Assembly (NCBI GenBank): GCA_026991575.1
Contig: JALXBF010000170.1
Coordinates: 1 to 36,794, forward strand
Source of the DNA: Planctomycetota bacterium
GTDB taxonomy: Bacteria > Planctomycetota > Planctomycetia > JALXBF01
DNA: 36,794 bases
Reading direction: 5' to 3'
The translations under genes and the position numbers were made by a program. Within the stretch, counting starts at the first letter, position 1; the number at the start of each line of letters is the position of its first letter. Of this stretch, positions 1 through 7,966 are shown one piece after another. The notes beneath the pieces were generated by a model. The model made no database searches. It saw only the letters and a program-made list of their open reading frames with translations, and was not told the origin of the DNA.

Positions 1-495
1 CTGCTGGGGCAATTCGCCCATCCCCTCGGCAGGGGTGCTGCACTCCATGCCCCCTCGCGAGAACGTAGGCTACCTTCGACTAACAGGGTCCAGGCCAAAC
101 CGTGGTGACGACTTCCACCTCGCTGATCCAACGCGCTCCGACGCGCACCGGGCGGGGGGGCATAAAGCCCCCCGCCCGCCGATTGGAGCAGGCTGCCGTG
201 TTGATTTGGCAGTGCCGGACGCAGCTGGAGTTTATCGCTGACGCAAGCGGCAGGAGCGAGTTTGCGCCCGGCTGGGCGGGGAGCGAGCACGCGCGAGACA
301 CTGCTCATCGGGGTGCCAGCGTGTGGACGGGGTGCGCTCCGTAGGCTCCGGTGCCGAAGGGGACGCTCTCGCACCGTGGGCGACACCGGCGCGCGATAGC
401 TCCCTGTCGTGCACACGGTGCGTCGCGACCACGCCCTGCGGCCAGTGTGCACCTCGTCCGTGAGCAGACAGAGGTGGGTTTCCGCGGGCACCCGC
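1..495. other. non-coding or unassigned stretch
   Basis: I see no convincing gene here. The open frames are short, overlap one another on both strands, and give Arg/Pro/Ala-rich products typical of antisense reading of GC-rich DNA. The only clear structure is the hairpin at 149-178. The left end of the adjacent insertion sequence may lie in the last part of this stretch, but I could not find a terminal inverted repeat or target duplication. Confidence 0.5.
149..178. terminator. strong GC hairpin, terminator-like but without a T-tract
   Basis: An 11-bp perfect stem, CGGGCGGGGGG at 149-159 paired with CCCCCCGCCCG at 168-178, encloses an 8-base loop (GCATAAAG). No run of T follows on either strand, so intrinsic termination is uncertain. 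It could end a transcript entering from left of the window, or act as an RNA-processing or stability element. Confidence 0.5.
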
Positions 496-1668
496 TCAGG
501 GCCCCCCTGGCATGTACCCCGCCGACGGTCGATCCTCACGCAGGATCGAGTGGCAGAACGCGTAGAAGAGCCACTCAGGCTCCTCGCTCAGGTACCCCTT
601 CTTCCGCAGCTCCGACATCACGACCGCCTTCTGCTCGGCCGCGAACCAACTGATCCAGAACAACACCATCGCACACAGCCAGATCAGCTGCTCAATCGCC
701 ACCCACGTGCGGACCAGAAACTTCTCCAAGTCGAACAGCTGCTTCAGCCCCCGATTCAGCTGCTCCGCCGCCCAGCGCTTCCTGTAGCGCTTCACCCACC
801 ACTGCGGTGTACGACCCCTACCACGCGCCGCCGGAGAAACCAGCACATACAGCGGATCACGACCAGGCAACAACGCCACCACGCACAGACACTCGTACCC
901 CTCTAGCCCAGGCAGCCTCACCCGAAAGCGTCCAATCCGACGAACGCCTTGCGCCCCCTCCGACAATCGTTTCGCAAGTTCCGAAATCCTCACCACTTCC
1001 CCGTCCGCCAGCACCACATGCCGGTCCCCGCGTGAACGCACCGCAAACGGACACCCCGCCGCCAGCAACGCCCGAAGAATCGCCACCCGGTCAAACCCAC
1101 GGTCCATCAGAAACAACGGCTCCTTGCCCGCCTCCCTCAGCCACTCCAGCACGCCAAGCACAAACGCAATCATCTCCCGGTTCTCGCTGTCCCCTCGACC
1201 CGAATACACCGCCAACAAAGCCAGATCCAGCGGCGTCAGACGACCATGCTCCACGGCTGTTGCCGGCACTGCCATGTACCCAGGACGCAGCACGCCCGCC
1301 GGATCACTGTGGTCCTTCACCTTGCCCAACCCCTCCAGACGCCTCGCCCACGGCTTCGACAGATCCGTCTCATCCACCGCCACCAGCACCTGCTCACGTA
1401 AGTGCTTCAGCACCCGCTTCTTGTAACGATCAGTCACCAGGTCGACGTACGGCTCCGGCACCCGATCACTTGGCTGCTGACGGAGCAGACGGGAGGCTCG
1501 ATTCTCCAAACGCATCAAGTCCTCATCGCTCCACGCAGTGCGGGCACGCAACGCTCTCGTCAGGTGAGGTGCACCGGCAAGGCCAAGCCCAAGCATCAGC
1601 CTCGCTACCAGCCAACGTGCCTTCTCCCTCAGAATTGGCCTTGCCAGATCCGCCGCGAACTGCCACAA
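496..1668 (-). CDS. IS4-family DDE transposase, N-terminus interrupted by an in-frame stop
   Basis: A 390-residue DDE transposase. The first Asp lies in VAVDETDLSKP and the second in LFLMDRGFD. The catalytic Glu lies in YRKRWAAEQLNRGLK, which fits the IS4 signature Y-x2-R-x3-E-x6-K exactly. The open frame as given begins at a TTG (1668). The better start is an ATG at 1713, with GGAGG a few bases upstream, but that frame runs only 14 codons (MARENWKFSDACCE) before a TAA immediately preceding the TTG. Either the gene carries a nonsense mutation or it restarts at TTG. The protein would cut and join element ends; whether it is active is unclear. The rest of the frame is intact, so any damage is recent. 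Confidence 0.88.
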   Translation of the reverse strand: MWQFAADLARPILREKARWLVARLMLGLGLAGAPHLTRALRARTAWSDEDLMRLENRASRLLRQQPSDRVPEPYVDLVTDRYKKRVLKHLREQVLVAVDETDLSKPWARRLEGLGKVKDHSDPAGVLRPGYMAVPATAVEHGRLTPLDLALLAVYSGRGDSENREMIAFVLGVLEWLREAGKEPLFLMDRGFDRVAILRALLAAGCPFAVRSRGDRHVVLADGEVVRISELAKRLSEGAQGVRRIGRFRVRLPGLEGYECLCVVALLPGRDPLYVLVSPAARGRGRTPQWWVKRYRKRWAAEQLNRGLKQLFDLEKFLVRTWVAIEQLIWLCAMVLFWISWFAAEQKAVVMSELRKKGYLSEEPEWLFYAFCHSILREDRPSAGYMPGGP

Positions 1669-1717
1669 TTACTCGCAACAGGCGTCCGAAAATTTCCAGT
1701 TTTCTCTTGCCATTGCT

Positions 1718-1771
1718 CGCCTCCGTGCTCTTGGTTTGGTTTTCCTAACCTATGGCACGGAGGCGTTTTTT
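1718..1771. terminator. hairpin with T6 tail at the 5' end of the transposase gene
   Basis: The 11-bp perfect inverted repeat CGCCTCCGTGC (1718-1728) / GCACGGAGGCG (1755-1765) is followed on the plus strand by TTTTTT (1766-1771), which makes a good intrinsic terminator for plus-strand transcripts. On the minus strand the GGAGG that would serve the ATG at 1713 lies inside the 3' arm. A transcript reading in from outside the element would therefore fold and hide it, as is known for IS10 and IS50 read-in control. A transcript starting between the arms would leave it free. Confidence 0.65.
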
Positions 1772-1780
1772 GTGCAAGAT

Positions 1781-1822
1781 CTCTTCAGCGATAGACTCCA
1801 GCTCTTCAGCGATAAACTCCAG
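1781..1822. repeat. 21-bp tandem repeat, two copies
   Basis: CTCTTCAGCGATAGACTCCAG (1781-1801) is followed directly by a second copy (1802-1822) with a single G-to-A change. Read on the minus strand it encodes two heptads, LEFIAEE and LESIAEE, in a 40-codon open stretch from 1867 to 1745 that lacks an ATG and ends inside the hairpin loop. That stretch could be the tail of a gene broken by the insertion, but the evidence is thin. Confidence 0.55.
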
Positions 1823-1933
1823 CCAGTTGGCGTTGTCGGGACAGGACTTCTTGTCGTACAGTGCGGCCTAGCACGATGCCTGTCCTCTGGTTGTGACAGG
1901 CTCCGACGGGCTTGACCGAACCGGGGTGGACAG

Positions 1934-1954
1934 CACCTGCAAACCGAGCAGGTG
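1934..1954. other. small hairpin upstream of the GNAT-like gene
   Basis: A 7-bp stem, CACCTGC (1934-1940) / GCAGGTG (1948-1954), has a 7-base loop and lies about 90 bases before the start at 2046. There is no T-tract. The function is unknown. Confidence 0.3.
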
Positions 1955-2045
1955 GCCCATCGGTGCCTCGTGCGGGGCCTCATCCGACTGTCTCTCGGCG
2001 TTGCCGGCGGCGGGGCTGCTACGGGGCTGAACGCGGGCGAGCACG

Positions 2046-3005
2046 ATGCCTGGTTTGCAGGTTAGCGCCGAAACTGTGGTCGAAAGGCACATAGGGTGGC
2101 TGGAGCAACGGCTGCGGGGCTGGTGCGGAGCGGAGGACGGTCGCCTGGGTAGGCTGGGCCACTGGCTCCTGCGCTGTCCTCATGGCCCGGCCGTGCTGAT
2201 CCGGTTTACTGCAGGCTCGGGCGAGACCGGTGGCCTGCTAGTTGCGCTGCCGAAGCGGCTGCGGGTAGCCGACGAAGCGCTGACTGCTCTCGACCCGGTC
2301 ATCGTTGCGGTACACCCTGCCTACCGCACGCTCGGTCCGCTGGCACGGATGCACCGGGCGCTGGAGCAATGGGCCACAGAGGTGGGCATCCCGCTGCTGC
2401 TTGCGACGCCTCCGCGTCCGCATGCCACGATCTACCGATGGCTCGGCTATCGGCGGGTTGGGGCCATTGAGCGGTGGAGGCTGCGGGTCTTCCGGGACGG
2501 GACGCGCCAAGCAGAAGAAGCGTATGACTGCACAGCAGACGACTGCATGTGTCTGGCGGTGCACGGGACAGTCTTCCCCGCTGTGGTGGCTTACGACTGG
2601 GGATCCGGTGGCCTGCTTAGTTGGCGTTTCACGTCGCGGGCCGTAGATGCGTTCGAGGTTGCAGATCCCAGCGGAGGGAGGGCTGCTTGGGGCATTGTCA
2701 CGGCACGCGGGCGTGTTGGTGTGGTCGAAGCCTGCGGCGGCTCGGCGACAGCGGACGGGCGGTGGCTGGAGCAACTGGTGCAGGCAGTCGGGAGTTGGGC
2801 GGCTTCGCGGTCGTTGTTGCGTATCCGATTCCTTGCCTTGGAGGGCTCTCCCGCATCGGCGACCTTTGAGCGGATGGGGCTGAGCCAGGTGCCCGCTACG
2901 CGCGAGCTGTGGCTAAAGCCGCTGGCGCGGACTGACACGCTTTCGGCGGTGCTGTCGGCCCGAAAATGGCACTTTGATCGCGGTCTCTGTGGTGCCGCTG
3001 GCTGA
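2046..3005 (+). CDS. GNAT-like acyl/acetyltransferase, probable
   Basis: A 319-residue soluble protein. Around residues 85-145 it shows a GNAT-like pattern: a hydrophobic strand, then VHPAYRTLGPLARM (a degenerate V-x-P-x-Y-R-x-x-G acetyl-CoA loop), a helix, a second strand (IPLLLATPP) and IYRWLGYRRVG, the usual (F/Y)-x-x-x-G-(F/Y) end of a GNAT fold. The C-terminal half ends in a Trp-containing segment (RKWHFDRG), like GNAT-type enzymes acting in polysaccharide or lipid modification. The ATG at 2046 has only a weak upstream ribosome site. The next gene is an acyl carrier protein on the same strand, about 600 bases away, which would suit an acyl-transfer role, but the link is inference. The substrate is not identifiable. 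Confidence 0.6.
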   Translation: MPGLQVSAETVVERHIGWLEQRLRGWCGAEDGRLGRLGHWLLRCPHGPAVLIRFTAGSGETGGLLVALPKRLRVADEALTALDPVIVAVHPAYRTLGPLARMHRALEQWATEVGIPLLLATPPRPHATIYRWLGYRRVGAIERWRLRVFRDGTRQAEEAYDCTADDCMCLAVHGTVFPAVVAYDWGSGGLLSWRFTSRAVDAFEVADPSGGRAAWGIVTARGRVGVVEACGGSATADGRWLEQLVQAVGSWAASRSLLRIRFLALEGSPASATFERMGLSQVPATRELWLKPLARTDTLSAVLSARKWHFDRGLCGAAG

Positions 3006-3604
3006 GGGGACTGACCAGAAGCGCCCCAAGAATGAGCTTGAGTTTGCCGATGGGAGGAAAGGGAGGGGGCAGAGGGACTGACAGCGGGTTTCGCGACTCC
3101 TGTGCGCCGCGGTGTCGGCGGCCTCCTCTTGACGACCGCTGTGCCGCGGCGCGGCAGGATGGTTCTCTATGCTTCGTGTGCCCGTGCGGGCGACGCAGCA
3201 GCTGCGAGATCAGACGCCCACAGTGCTCGTCGCACATAAGGCCCACTGCCCAGCTCATAATGGCCTGCCGTTCAGTCTGCCTGCACGCGGCACGCGATCG
3301 AGTAGCAAGCAATTCCCGGGCCGCCACGCGCGGGTGAGTGTTCTGGCGAGGCAGGCGCGCGCAGACTGCGGACGCCCGCTCCCTGCCCACGCTGGCCTTG
3401 GGGTCGCTCGGCCATACCTTTCCAGGACGTGGGGGATATCGCTGACTCCGGAGTTCCTATCGCGGTGATGAGCTTTTCACCCGCAGGGACCTGGCGGCCA
3501 GCCCGGCCGATCCGCGGTCCATCTGCAAGGCGGCTCTTTGCGTCCAAATCTCCAGCTATGATTGAGCAGGGGCCAAATCGCGGTTGCAATCAGAGGACCG
3601 TGCC
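3006..3604. other. long non-coding gap before the acyl carrier protein
   Basis: No open frame here looks coding. The stretch contains an imperfectly placed inverted repeat, GCGCCGCGG (3104-3112) / CCGCGGCGC (3144-3152), with a 31-base loop. A TATGAT -10-like hexamer at 3557-3562 lies 43 bases before the acyl carrier protein start, but no good -35 sits at the right distance. Promoter elements for the downstream gene are expected here but not securely located. Confidence 0.4.
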
Positions 3605-3859
3605 ATGCAGGAGATCGAATGGGCCATTCGCGAGTACCTTGCTACGCACACCGGTCGCGACGACGTGCGAACGCTCGGGGCCAACGAGTCGTTGCTTGAA
3701 TCGGGCATCATCGATTCGGCCACCATGGTCGGCCTGATCAGTTTTATCGAAGAGCAGTACGGCTTTGCCGTCGACGAGGAGGACATGGTGCCGGAAAACT
3801 TCGAGACACTGGCCGCGATCGCCCGTTACATTTCGGAGTCGCGTTCGGCTCGGCCCTGA
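3605..3859 (+). CDS. acyl/peptidyl carrier protein
   Basis: An 84-residue acidic four-helix carrier protein. The phosphopantetheine attachment Ser38 lies in GIIDSATM, preceded by the usual ESLLESG turn. The common D-S-L is D-S-A here. Further on come FIEEQYGF and VPENFETLAAIARYI, typical of helices 2 to 4 of the acyl carrier fold. The start is the ATG at 3605, with AGAGGA 7 bases upstream. An in-frame TTG at 3584 would add seven residues but lacks a site. Its sequence suggests a dedicated carrier, such as in amino-acyl or polysaccharide acylation systems, rather than the housekeeping fatty-acid AcpP, since no fab genes adjoin. The partner enzyme is not in the window unless it is the GNAT-like protein upstream. 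Confidence 0.85.
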   Translation: MQEIEWAIREYLATHTGRDDVRTLGANESLLESGIIDSATMVGLISFIEEQYGFAVDEEDMVPENFETLAAIARYISESRSARP

Positions 3860-4280
3860 AGAGCCGGTCACGTGCCTGGCGAACTGAGGACTTGCCCCCG
3901 TCGCTTCTGCCGTTGCGGGTACCCCGGACCGTGCTTGCGAAGCGCAGCGAAACATTCATGGTCACGTCGCAGGTAACGCTGCGCGGGGGCATGGACAACC
4001 TTTGGTCCGGGGACAAGTCCTGTTGGCCTACTCGTCGGAGCGGCGCGGCAGGGGAGGGCCACATGGTTCGATCCGCCCGGGAAACGTCCGTCCGCCGGCG
4101 CCCCGGCTCGCAGCCGCCTGTTCCGGGCACACGTGCAAGAGCGGAATCTTACCTGCCGCCGGTTTCGTTCTGCCGCACGGAGCTACCATCCGTTATCATG
4201 CTCTGCTGCCTGAGGCATGCACGTGTTGTGGAAGCAGGCCTGACCGAGTAGCCGCCCGCACTGACAGGGAGCCGCGTTCC
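3860..4280. other. non-coding gap before the GntP-type permease
   Basis: A frame continuous with the permease gene is open through much of this stretch. Its translation is Arg/Pro/Cys-rich and unlike any transporter N-terminus, so I read it as non-coding. TATCAT at 4194-4199 could be a -10 element, but no convincing -35 precedes it. Confidence 0.4.
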
Positions 4281-5723
4281 GTGCACTGGTCCACCGCGCT
4301 CGCAGAACAAGCCGCGACCACGACAGCTGCCACGGCGTCGTTCTTGCCGCTCATCGCCCTGGGGCTCGGCATCGTCTGCGTGCTGGGCATGATCATTTTC
4401 CTGCGGATCAACGCGTTCATCTCGTTGATCACCGCAGCCATGCTCGTCAGCCTCTTCGTGCCCGTCACACCGGAGATGCCGCCCCGTTTTACTCTGGTGG
4501 CCCAGGCGTTCGGGGAGGCGGCGGGTAAGATCGGCGTGGTGATTGCACTGGCGGCGGTCATCGGCAAGTGCATGATGGACAGCGGGGCGGCCGATCGAAT
4601 CGTTCGTGCCTTCCTGCGGCTGCTGGGAGAGCGTCAGGCTGCTACGGGGCTGCTGTGCAGTGGCTTCGTCCTGGCCGTTCCGGTCTTCTTCGACACGGTC
4701 TTCTACCTGCTCGTGCCTCTGGCTCGTTCGCTGTTCCGGCGCACTCGCCGCGATTACGTGCTCTATGTGCTGGCGATTGCAGCCGGCGGGGCGATCACGC
4801 ATACCCTGGTGCCGCCAACGCCGGGACCGCTGGCGATGGCTGCCGAGCTCGGCGTTGACCTCGGGGTGATGATCCTCATGGGTACGGTGGTGGCGGTGCC
4901 GGCAGCGGCCGCGGGCCTGGTTACCGCCCGGTTCATGAACCGCTGGTGGCCTGTTCCCATGAGGCCGTTGCCCGGGGAGCGGGACGAACCAGCCATGCTG
5001 GATGACGAGGCACTGCCAGGGCTGTTCGTCTCAGCGCTCCCGATCGTGTTGCCCGTCGTACTAATCACGGCGAATACGGTTACGAAGACGCTGGCGGCGC
5101 AGGCGGGACCGGACTCCTTGTGGCAGGCGCTGTTGCCCTGGACTCAGCTGTTTGGCGACGCGAACTTCGCGCTGTGGGCATCCGCTGCGATCGCGCTTGG
5201 GGTCTATGTCAAGCAGCGTCGGCCCAGTTTGGCAGAGATGGCCGAGAACGTGGAACTGGCCCTGATGAGCGGCGGAGTAATTATCCTGATCACTGCTGCG
5301 GGTGGCGCGTTCGGCGCGATGCTGAAAGCGGCCCAGGTCGGCGATGCGATCCAGGGCCTCTTTGCCACCGGGGCCCGGCTCGACGGCCTGCTGCTGCTGT
5401 CGCTTGGTTTTGCGATCGCGGCCGTCCTGAAAGTTGCCCAGGGCTCCAGCACCGTGGCGATGATCACGACGGCCAGCATGGTGGCGGCTATGCTCGGAGA
5501 CACCGGCCAGCTTTCTTTCCACCCCGTCTACCTGTGCACGGCCATCGGAGCCGGCTCGCTGGTCGGCTCGTGGATGAACGACAGCGGGTTCTGGATCTTT
5601 GCGAAGATGAGCGGTTTTACGGAAACGGAAAGCCTACGCACCTGGACCGTCATGCTGCTGGTTCTTGCCATCGTCAGCTTTGCCGTCAGCGTTTTGCTGG
5701 TCACCGTCATGCCGTTGCGTTGA
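4281..5723 (+). CDS. GntP-family gluconate/hydroxy-acid:H+ symporter
   Basis: About 480 residues with some 12 to 13 hydrophobic segments, an inner-membrane carrier of the GntP (gluconate:H+ symporter) family. Recognisable family segments are FFDTVFYLLVPLAR and, near the C-terminus, GAGSLVGSWMNDSGFWIFAK followed by TETESLRTWTV, which match the conserved N-D-x-G-F-W end of GntP proteins. The start is taken as GTG at 4281 because AGGGAG lies about 10 bases upstream and the protein then begins just before the first membrane helix. The frame is open further upstream, but that translation is implausible. The substrate could be gluconate, glycerate or another sugar acid; no catabolic genes adjoin to decide. 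Confidence 0.85.
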   Translation: MHWSTALAEQAATTTAATASFLPLIALGLGIVCVLGMIIFLRINAFISLITAAMLVSLFVPVTPEMPPRFTLVAQAFGEAAGKIGVVIALAAVIGKCMMDSGAADRIVRAFLRLLGERQAATGLLCSGFVLAVPVFFDTVFYLLVPLARSLFRRTRRDYVLYVLAIAAGGAITHTLVPPTPGPLAMAAELGVDLGVMILMGTVVAVPAAAAGLVTARFMNRWWPVPMRPLPGERDEPAMLDDEALPGLFVSALPIVLPVVLITANTVTKTLAAQAGPDSLWQALLPWTQLFGDANFALWASAAIALGVYVKQRRPSLAEMAENVELALMSGGVIILITAAGGAFGAMLKAAQVGDAIQGLFATGARLDGLLLLSLGFAIAAVLKVAQGSSTVAMITTASMVAAMLGDTGQLSFHPVYLCTAIGAGSLVGSWMNDSGFWIFAKMSGFTETESLRTWTVMLLVLAIVSFAVSVLLVTVMPLR

Positions 5724-5754
5724 GTTGGACCACGCGACCTGACACACCGTGGTC

Positions 5755-7542
5755 ATGAACCCACCGATGAGTGTTGCTGCTGCCGCCGCGTTGCCCCCCG
5801 AGGCCCCGGTCCGCCGCTGGGAGCGACTTGCTCTGCTGGTCCTGGCCCTGGTTGTCGTTCTGCTTCGAGTGCATACCCTGCGCGAACCGCTGGACTGCGA
5901 CGAGGCGGCTTACGGGTATGTGGCGTACCGCCTGCTGCGGGGTGACCGGCTGTACGTGGACGTCTTCGAGAACAAGCCCCCGATGGCATACCTGCCCTAC
6001 GCCGCGGCCATTGCGATTGGGGGCTATACGGAGCGCGCCATCCGGTGGTTACCGGTACCGTTCTGCCTGGTAACGCTGTGGGCGGTGTGGCGAGCGGCAC
6101 GCCTGCTTGGGCCGCCGCCTATAGCGATGCTCGCCGCCGCCCTGTACGCCGTGTTGCAGGCGGATCCGCACGTCTTTGGCAACGGTGCCAACCTCGAGAT
6201 CTACATGAACGCCCTCCTGACCTGTGCCTTGTGGTTAGGGCTCCGCGCGTGGCTGAAGCGGCCGCTCAGCGGGCCGCTCTTGGTGACGATCGGAGCGCTG
6301 CTCGGTGCCGCGGCGGGCATCAAGCAAGTGGCCGGTTTGTACGCCGGGTATGCGATGCTGACGCTTGTCGTGTTGCCGGTCCTGCGCGGTGCGGGTTGGA
6401 AAGCCGGCCTACAAGGCCTGGGCGCGCTTTGCGTGGGCTTGGTCATGCCCTGGCTGGCGATGGCGGGCTACTGCTTCTTCAAGGGGGAAATTGATGCGTT
6501 TTGGCACGCTGTCTTCGTCTACGCCCCGGAAGTGGCCCGCGAGGCGTCCGCGTCTCTGTACCGGACGTATGCCCACGCCTACTGGCTCAGCAGCTTCCCC
6601 AGTTCGGCAAGCGACGGCTTATCCTGGCCCGGCAGCATGGTCGTCCAGGTTCCGCTAGGTTCAGCCACTCGGATCAACGCGCGCTTACTGGTCCTGGCCC
6701 AGTGGCTGCTGCTGGGCAACCCGATGGCTAATGCCTGGTGGGGGACGGTCATCTGGCCAGTACTGCTGCTGGCGATCCGCCAGGCCCTGCGCGCAGCGGT
6801 TGCGCCGCACCGCATTCCGGGGTCGGCCTTCGTCGCAGGCTGGTTTGCCGTGACCGTGGCGGCCATCGCCTGGCCCGGCCTCTTCTGGCAGCACTACTAC
6901 ATGTTGCTCGTGCCCGTGGTCGCCGTGCTTGCCGGCCGGCTGGTCGGTGAACTTTGGCTGGTGCCGGATCCGTGGCGCCGGCTGCGACGGGCGACGGCCG
7001 ATCGCTGGATCGCCGCGGCGCTGGTGCTGGCCGTGCCTGCGCTGCAGGCGTGGCGATACGCCCCGCTTAGCCCTGAGGCGGTCACGATCCAGTACAAAGG
7101 AGGCCTGCAGTGGGTTGCGCTACGCAACCTGGGCTACAAGCTGCGTAAGGCGTTCGATCCGAACACGAAGCTGTTCGTCTGGGGCTGGCAGAGCCCGCTG
7201 CATCTGTATACTGGCTTTGATTCCGTGACCCCATATTTCTTCACGGATCCGCTCATGCAGGCGTACGTGGACCGAAGCCACCCACTAGTGAATGAGCGGA
7301 AGCAGCGGATCATTACAGACCTGATGGCGCACCGCCCCGGTTTGATCTTCGTCGGCGAGCGGCCGTTCCGGGAACTACAGCGATTGCTCGGAAATGAGTA
7401 CCTGCCGGTCAACCGTTTGCCCCTGCAGGAGCGCGGACTGTACGTGCGGATCGATCTGGCGATACAGGTCCTCCGGCAGCGGGGTCCGGCGGTGCTGCCC
7501 GGACCTCGACCGCTGTCACCGTGGGGGATGGAGCGTGAGTGA
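5755..7542 (+). CDS. membrane glycosyltransferase, GT39/ArnT-like (PMT fold)
   Basis: About 595 residues. A first membrane helix is followed by REPLDCDEAAYGYVAYR, the short acidic first-loop motif (D-x-D-E) of the lipid-linked-sugar-dependent GT39/GT83 family, then FENKPPMAYLPY, and about ten further hydrophobic segments. The C-terminal soluble part (about residues 440-595) includes an extracytoplasmic segment. Such enzymes use polyprenyl-phosphate sugars to glycosylate proteins or lipids on the outer side of the membrane. Starts are possible at GTG 5749, ATG 5755 or ATG 5767; none has a strong site. The gene ends overlapping the VanZ-like gene, and a GtrB/DPM1-like enzyme, which makes such donors, lies nearby at 10684-11619. 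Confidence 0.82.
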   Translation: MNPPMSVAAAAALPPEAPVRRWERLALLVLALVVVLLRVHTLREPLDCDEAAYGYVAYRLLRGDRLYVDVFENKPPMAYLPYAAAIAIGGYTERAIRWLPVPFCLVTLWAVWRAARLLGPPPIAMLAAALYAVLQADPHVFGNGANLEIYMNALLTCALWLGLRAWLKRPLSGPLLVTIGALLGAAAGIKQVAGLYAGYAMLTLVVLPVLRGAGWKAGLQGLGALCVGLVMPWLAMAGYCFFKGEIDAFWHAVFVYAPEVAREASASLYRTYAHAYWLSSFPSSASDGLSWPGSMVVQVPLGSATRINARLLVLAQWLLLGNPMANAWWGTVIWPVLLLAIRQALRAAVAPHRIPGSAFVAGWFAVTVAAIAWPGLFWQHYYMLLVPVVAVLAGRLVGELWLVPDPWRRLRRATADRWIAAALVLAVPALQAWRYAPLSPEAVTIQYKGGLQWVALRNLGYKLRKAFDPNTKLFVWGWQSPLHLYTGFDSVTPYFFTDPLMQAYVDRSHPLVNERKQRIITDLMAHRPGLIFVGERPFRELQRLLGNEYLPVNRLPLQERGLYVRIDLAIQVLRQRGPAVLPGPRPLSPWGMERE

Positions 7543-7966
7543 GTTCCGTCGCTGGCTGTACTGGTCGTACCTAGCGGGATTGACGCTGCTGCTGATCGTG
7601 CCGTTGGATCCGGTTCTGGCGCCGACGACAGCTAGCCGTCAGCATGCCCGAGTGGTGATGACTGCCGGGCACGCTCTAGGCTACCTGGTGGCCGGCGTGC
7701 TAGCGGTGGGTAGCGGACTGTCGAGCCGCATGGCCCTGGCAGTAGCCACGGCGCACGGCCCGCTGATGGAAGCGATTCAGGGGCTATTACCGTCGCGAAC
7801 CTGTGAATTGTCGGACATGGTGGTCGACGTGTTGGGGGTGGCCGCGGGAGCGGTGCTGGCCGGGAGCCTGGCACGCTGTCGGAAGCGGCTCGAGCACGCT
7901 CCAGGCGGCCTCGGCAACTCTTCCCCTAAACCGGCCGACCTTCGGACAACCCGTTTGCCTGCTTAG
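7535..7966 (+). CDS. VanZ-like membrane protein
   Basis: 143 residues with four hydrophobic segments. The pattern matches the VanZ-like family: HALGYLVAGVL in the second helix, then A-T-A-H-G-P-L-M-E-A-I-Q-G-L-L-P-S-R followed by ELSDMVVDVLGVAAGAVLAG, the usual E-x-x-Q ... P-x-R ... D-x-x-x-(N/D)-x-x-G signature. The GTG start at 7535 overlaps the preceding stop (7540-7542), which implies translational coupling, and GGGGGATGGAG lies just upstream. The family's biochemical role is not settled. Its 3' end overlaps the convergent lgt gene by 41 bp. Confidence 0.8.
   Translation: MSEFRRWLYWSYLAGLTLLLIVPLDPVLAPTTASRQHARVVMTAGHALGYLVAGVLAVGSGLSSRMALAVATAHGPLMEAIQGLLPSRTCELSDMVVDVLGVAAGAVLAGSLARCRKRLEHAPGGLGNSSPKPADLRTTRLPA

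Larger units (their letters stand above)
496..1771 (-). mobile_element. IS4-family insertion sequence, ends not determined
   Basis: The element is defined by its transposase gene and by the hairpin just upstream of it (1718-1765). The outer ends are only approximate, because no terminal inverted repeats or flanking target-site duplication could be recognised by eye. The GC-rich coding part matches its surroundings in composition. The 3' side of the element may extend left of 496. Confidence 0.5.

Noticed and set aside
1669-1671. TAA before the transposase as a recoded codon
   Set aside because: TAA is not a selenocysteine or pyrrolysine codon and there is no frameshift signal; a mutation or restart is simpler.
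807-1748. Long plus-strand frame of 313 codons
   Set aside because: It lies antisense to the transposase, is Pro/Ser/Thr-rich, and has no family motif; the opposite strand has the full IS4 signature.
1871-2052. Direct repeat GCACGATGCCTG at 1871-1882 and 2041-2052 as target duplication or attachment site
   Set aside because: Both copies lie outside the insertion sequence on the same side and enclose no mobile gene; probably chance or a small duplication.
3557-3562. TATGAT as a sigma-70 promoter of the acyl carrier gene
   Set aside because: No acceptable -35 hexamer stands 16 to 18 bases upstream.
3892-4251. 119-codon frame between the carrier protein and permease genes
   Set aside because: Low-complexity, basic translation with no ribosome site or motif; overlaps other equally poor frames.
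4002-4280. N-terminal extension of the GntP-type permease
   Set aside because: The frame is open but its translation is Arg/Pro/Cys-rich, and GTG 4281 has a ribosome site just before the first membrane helix.
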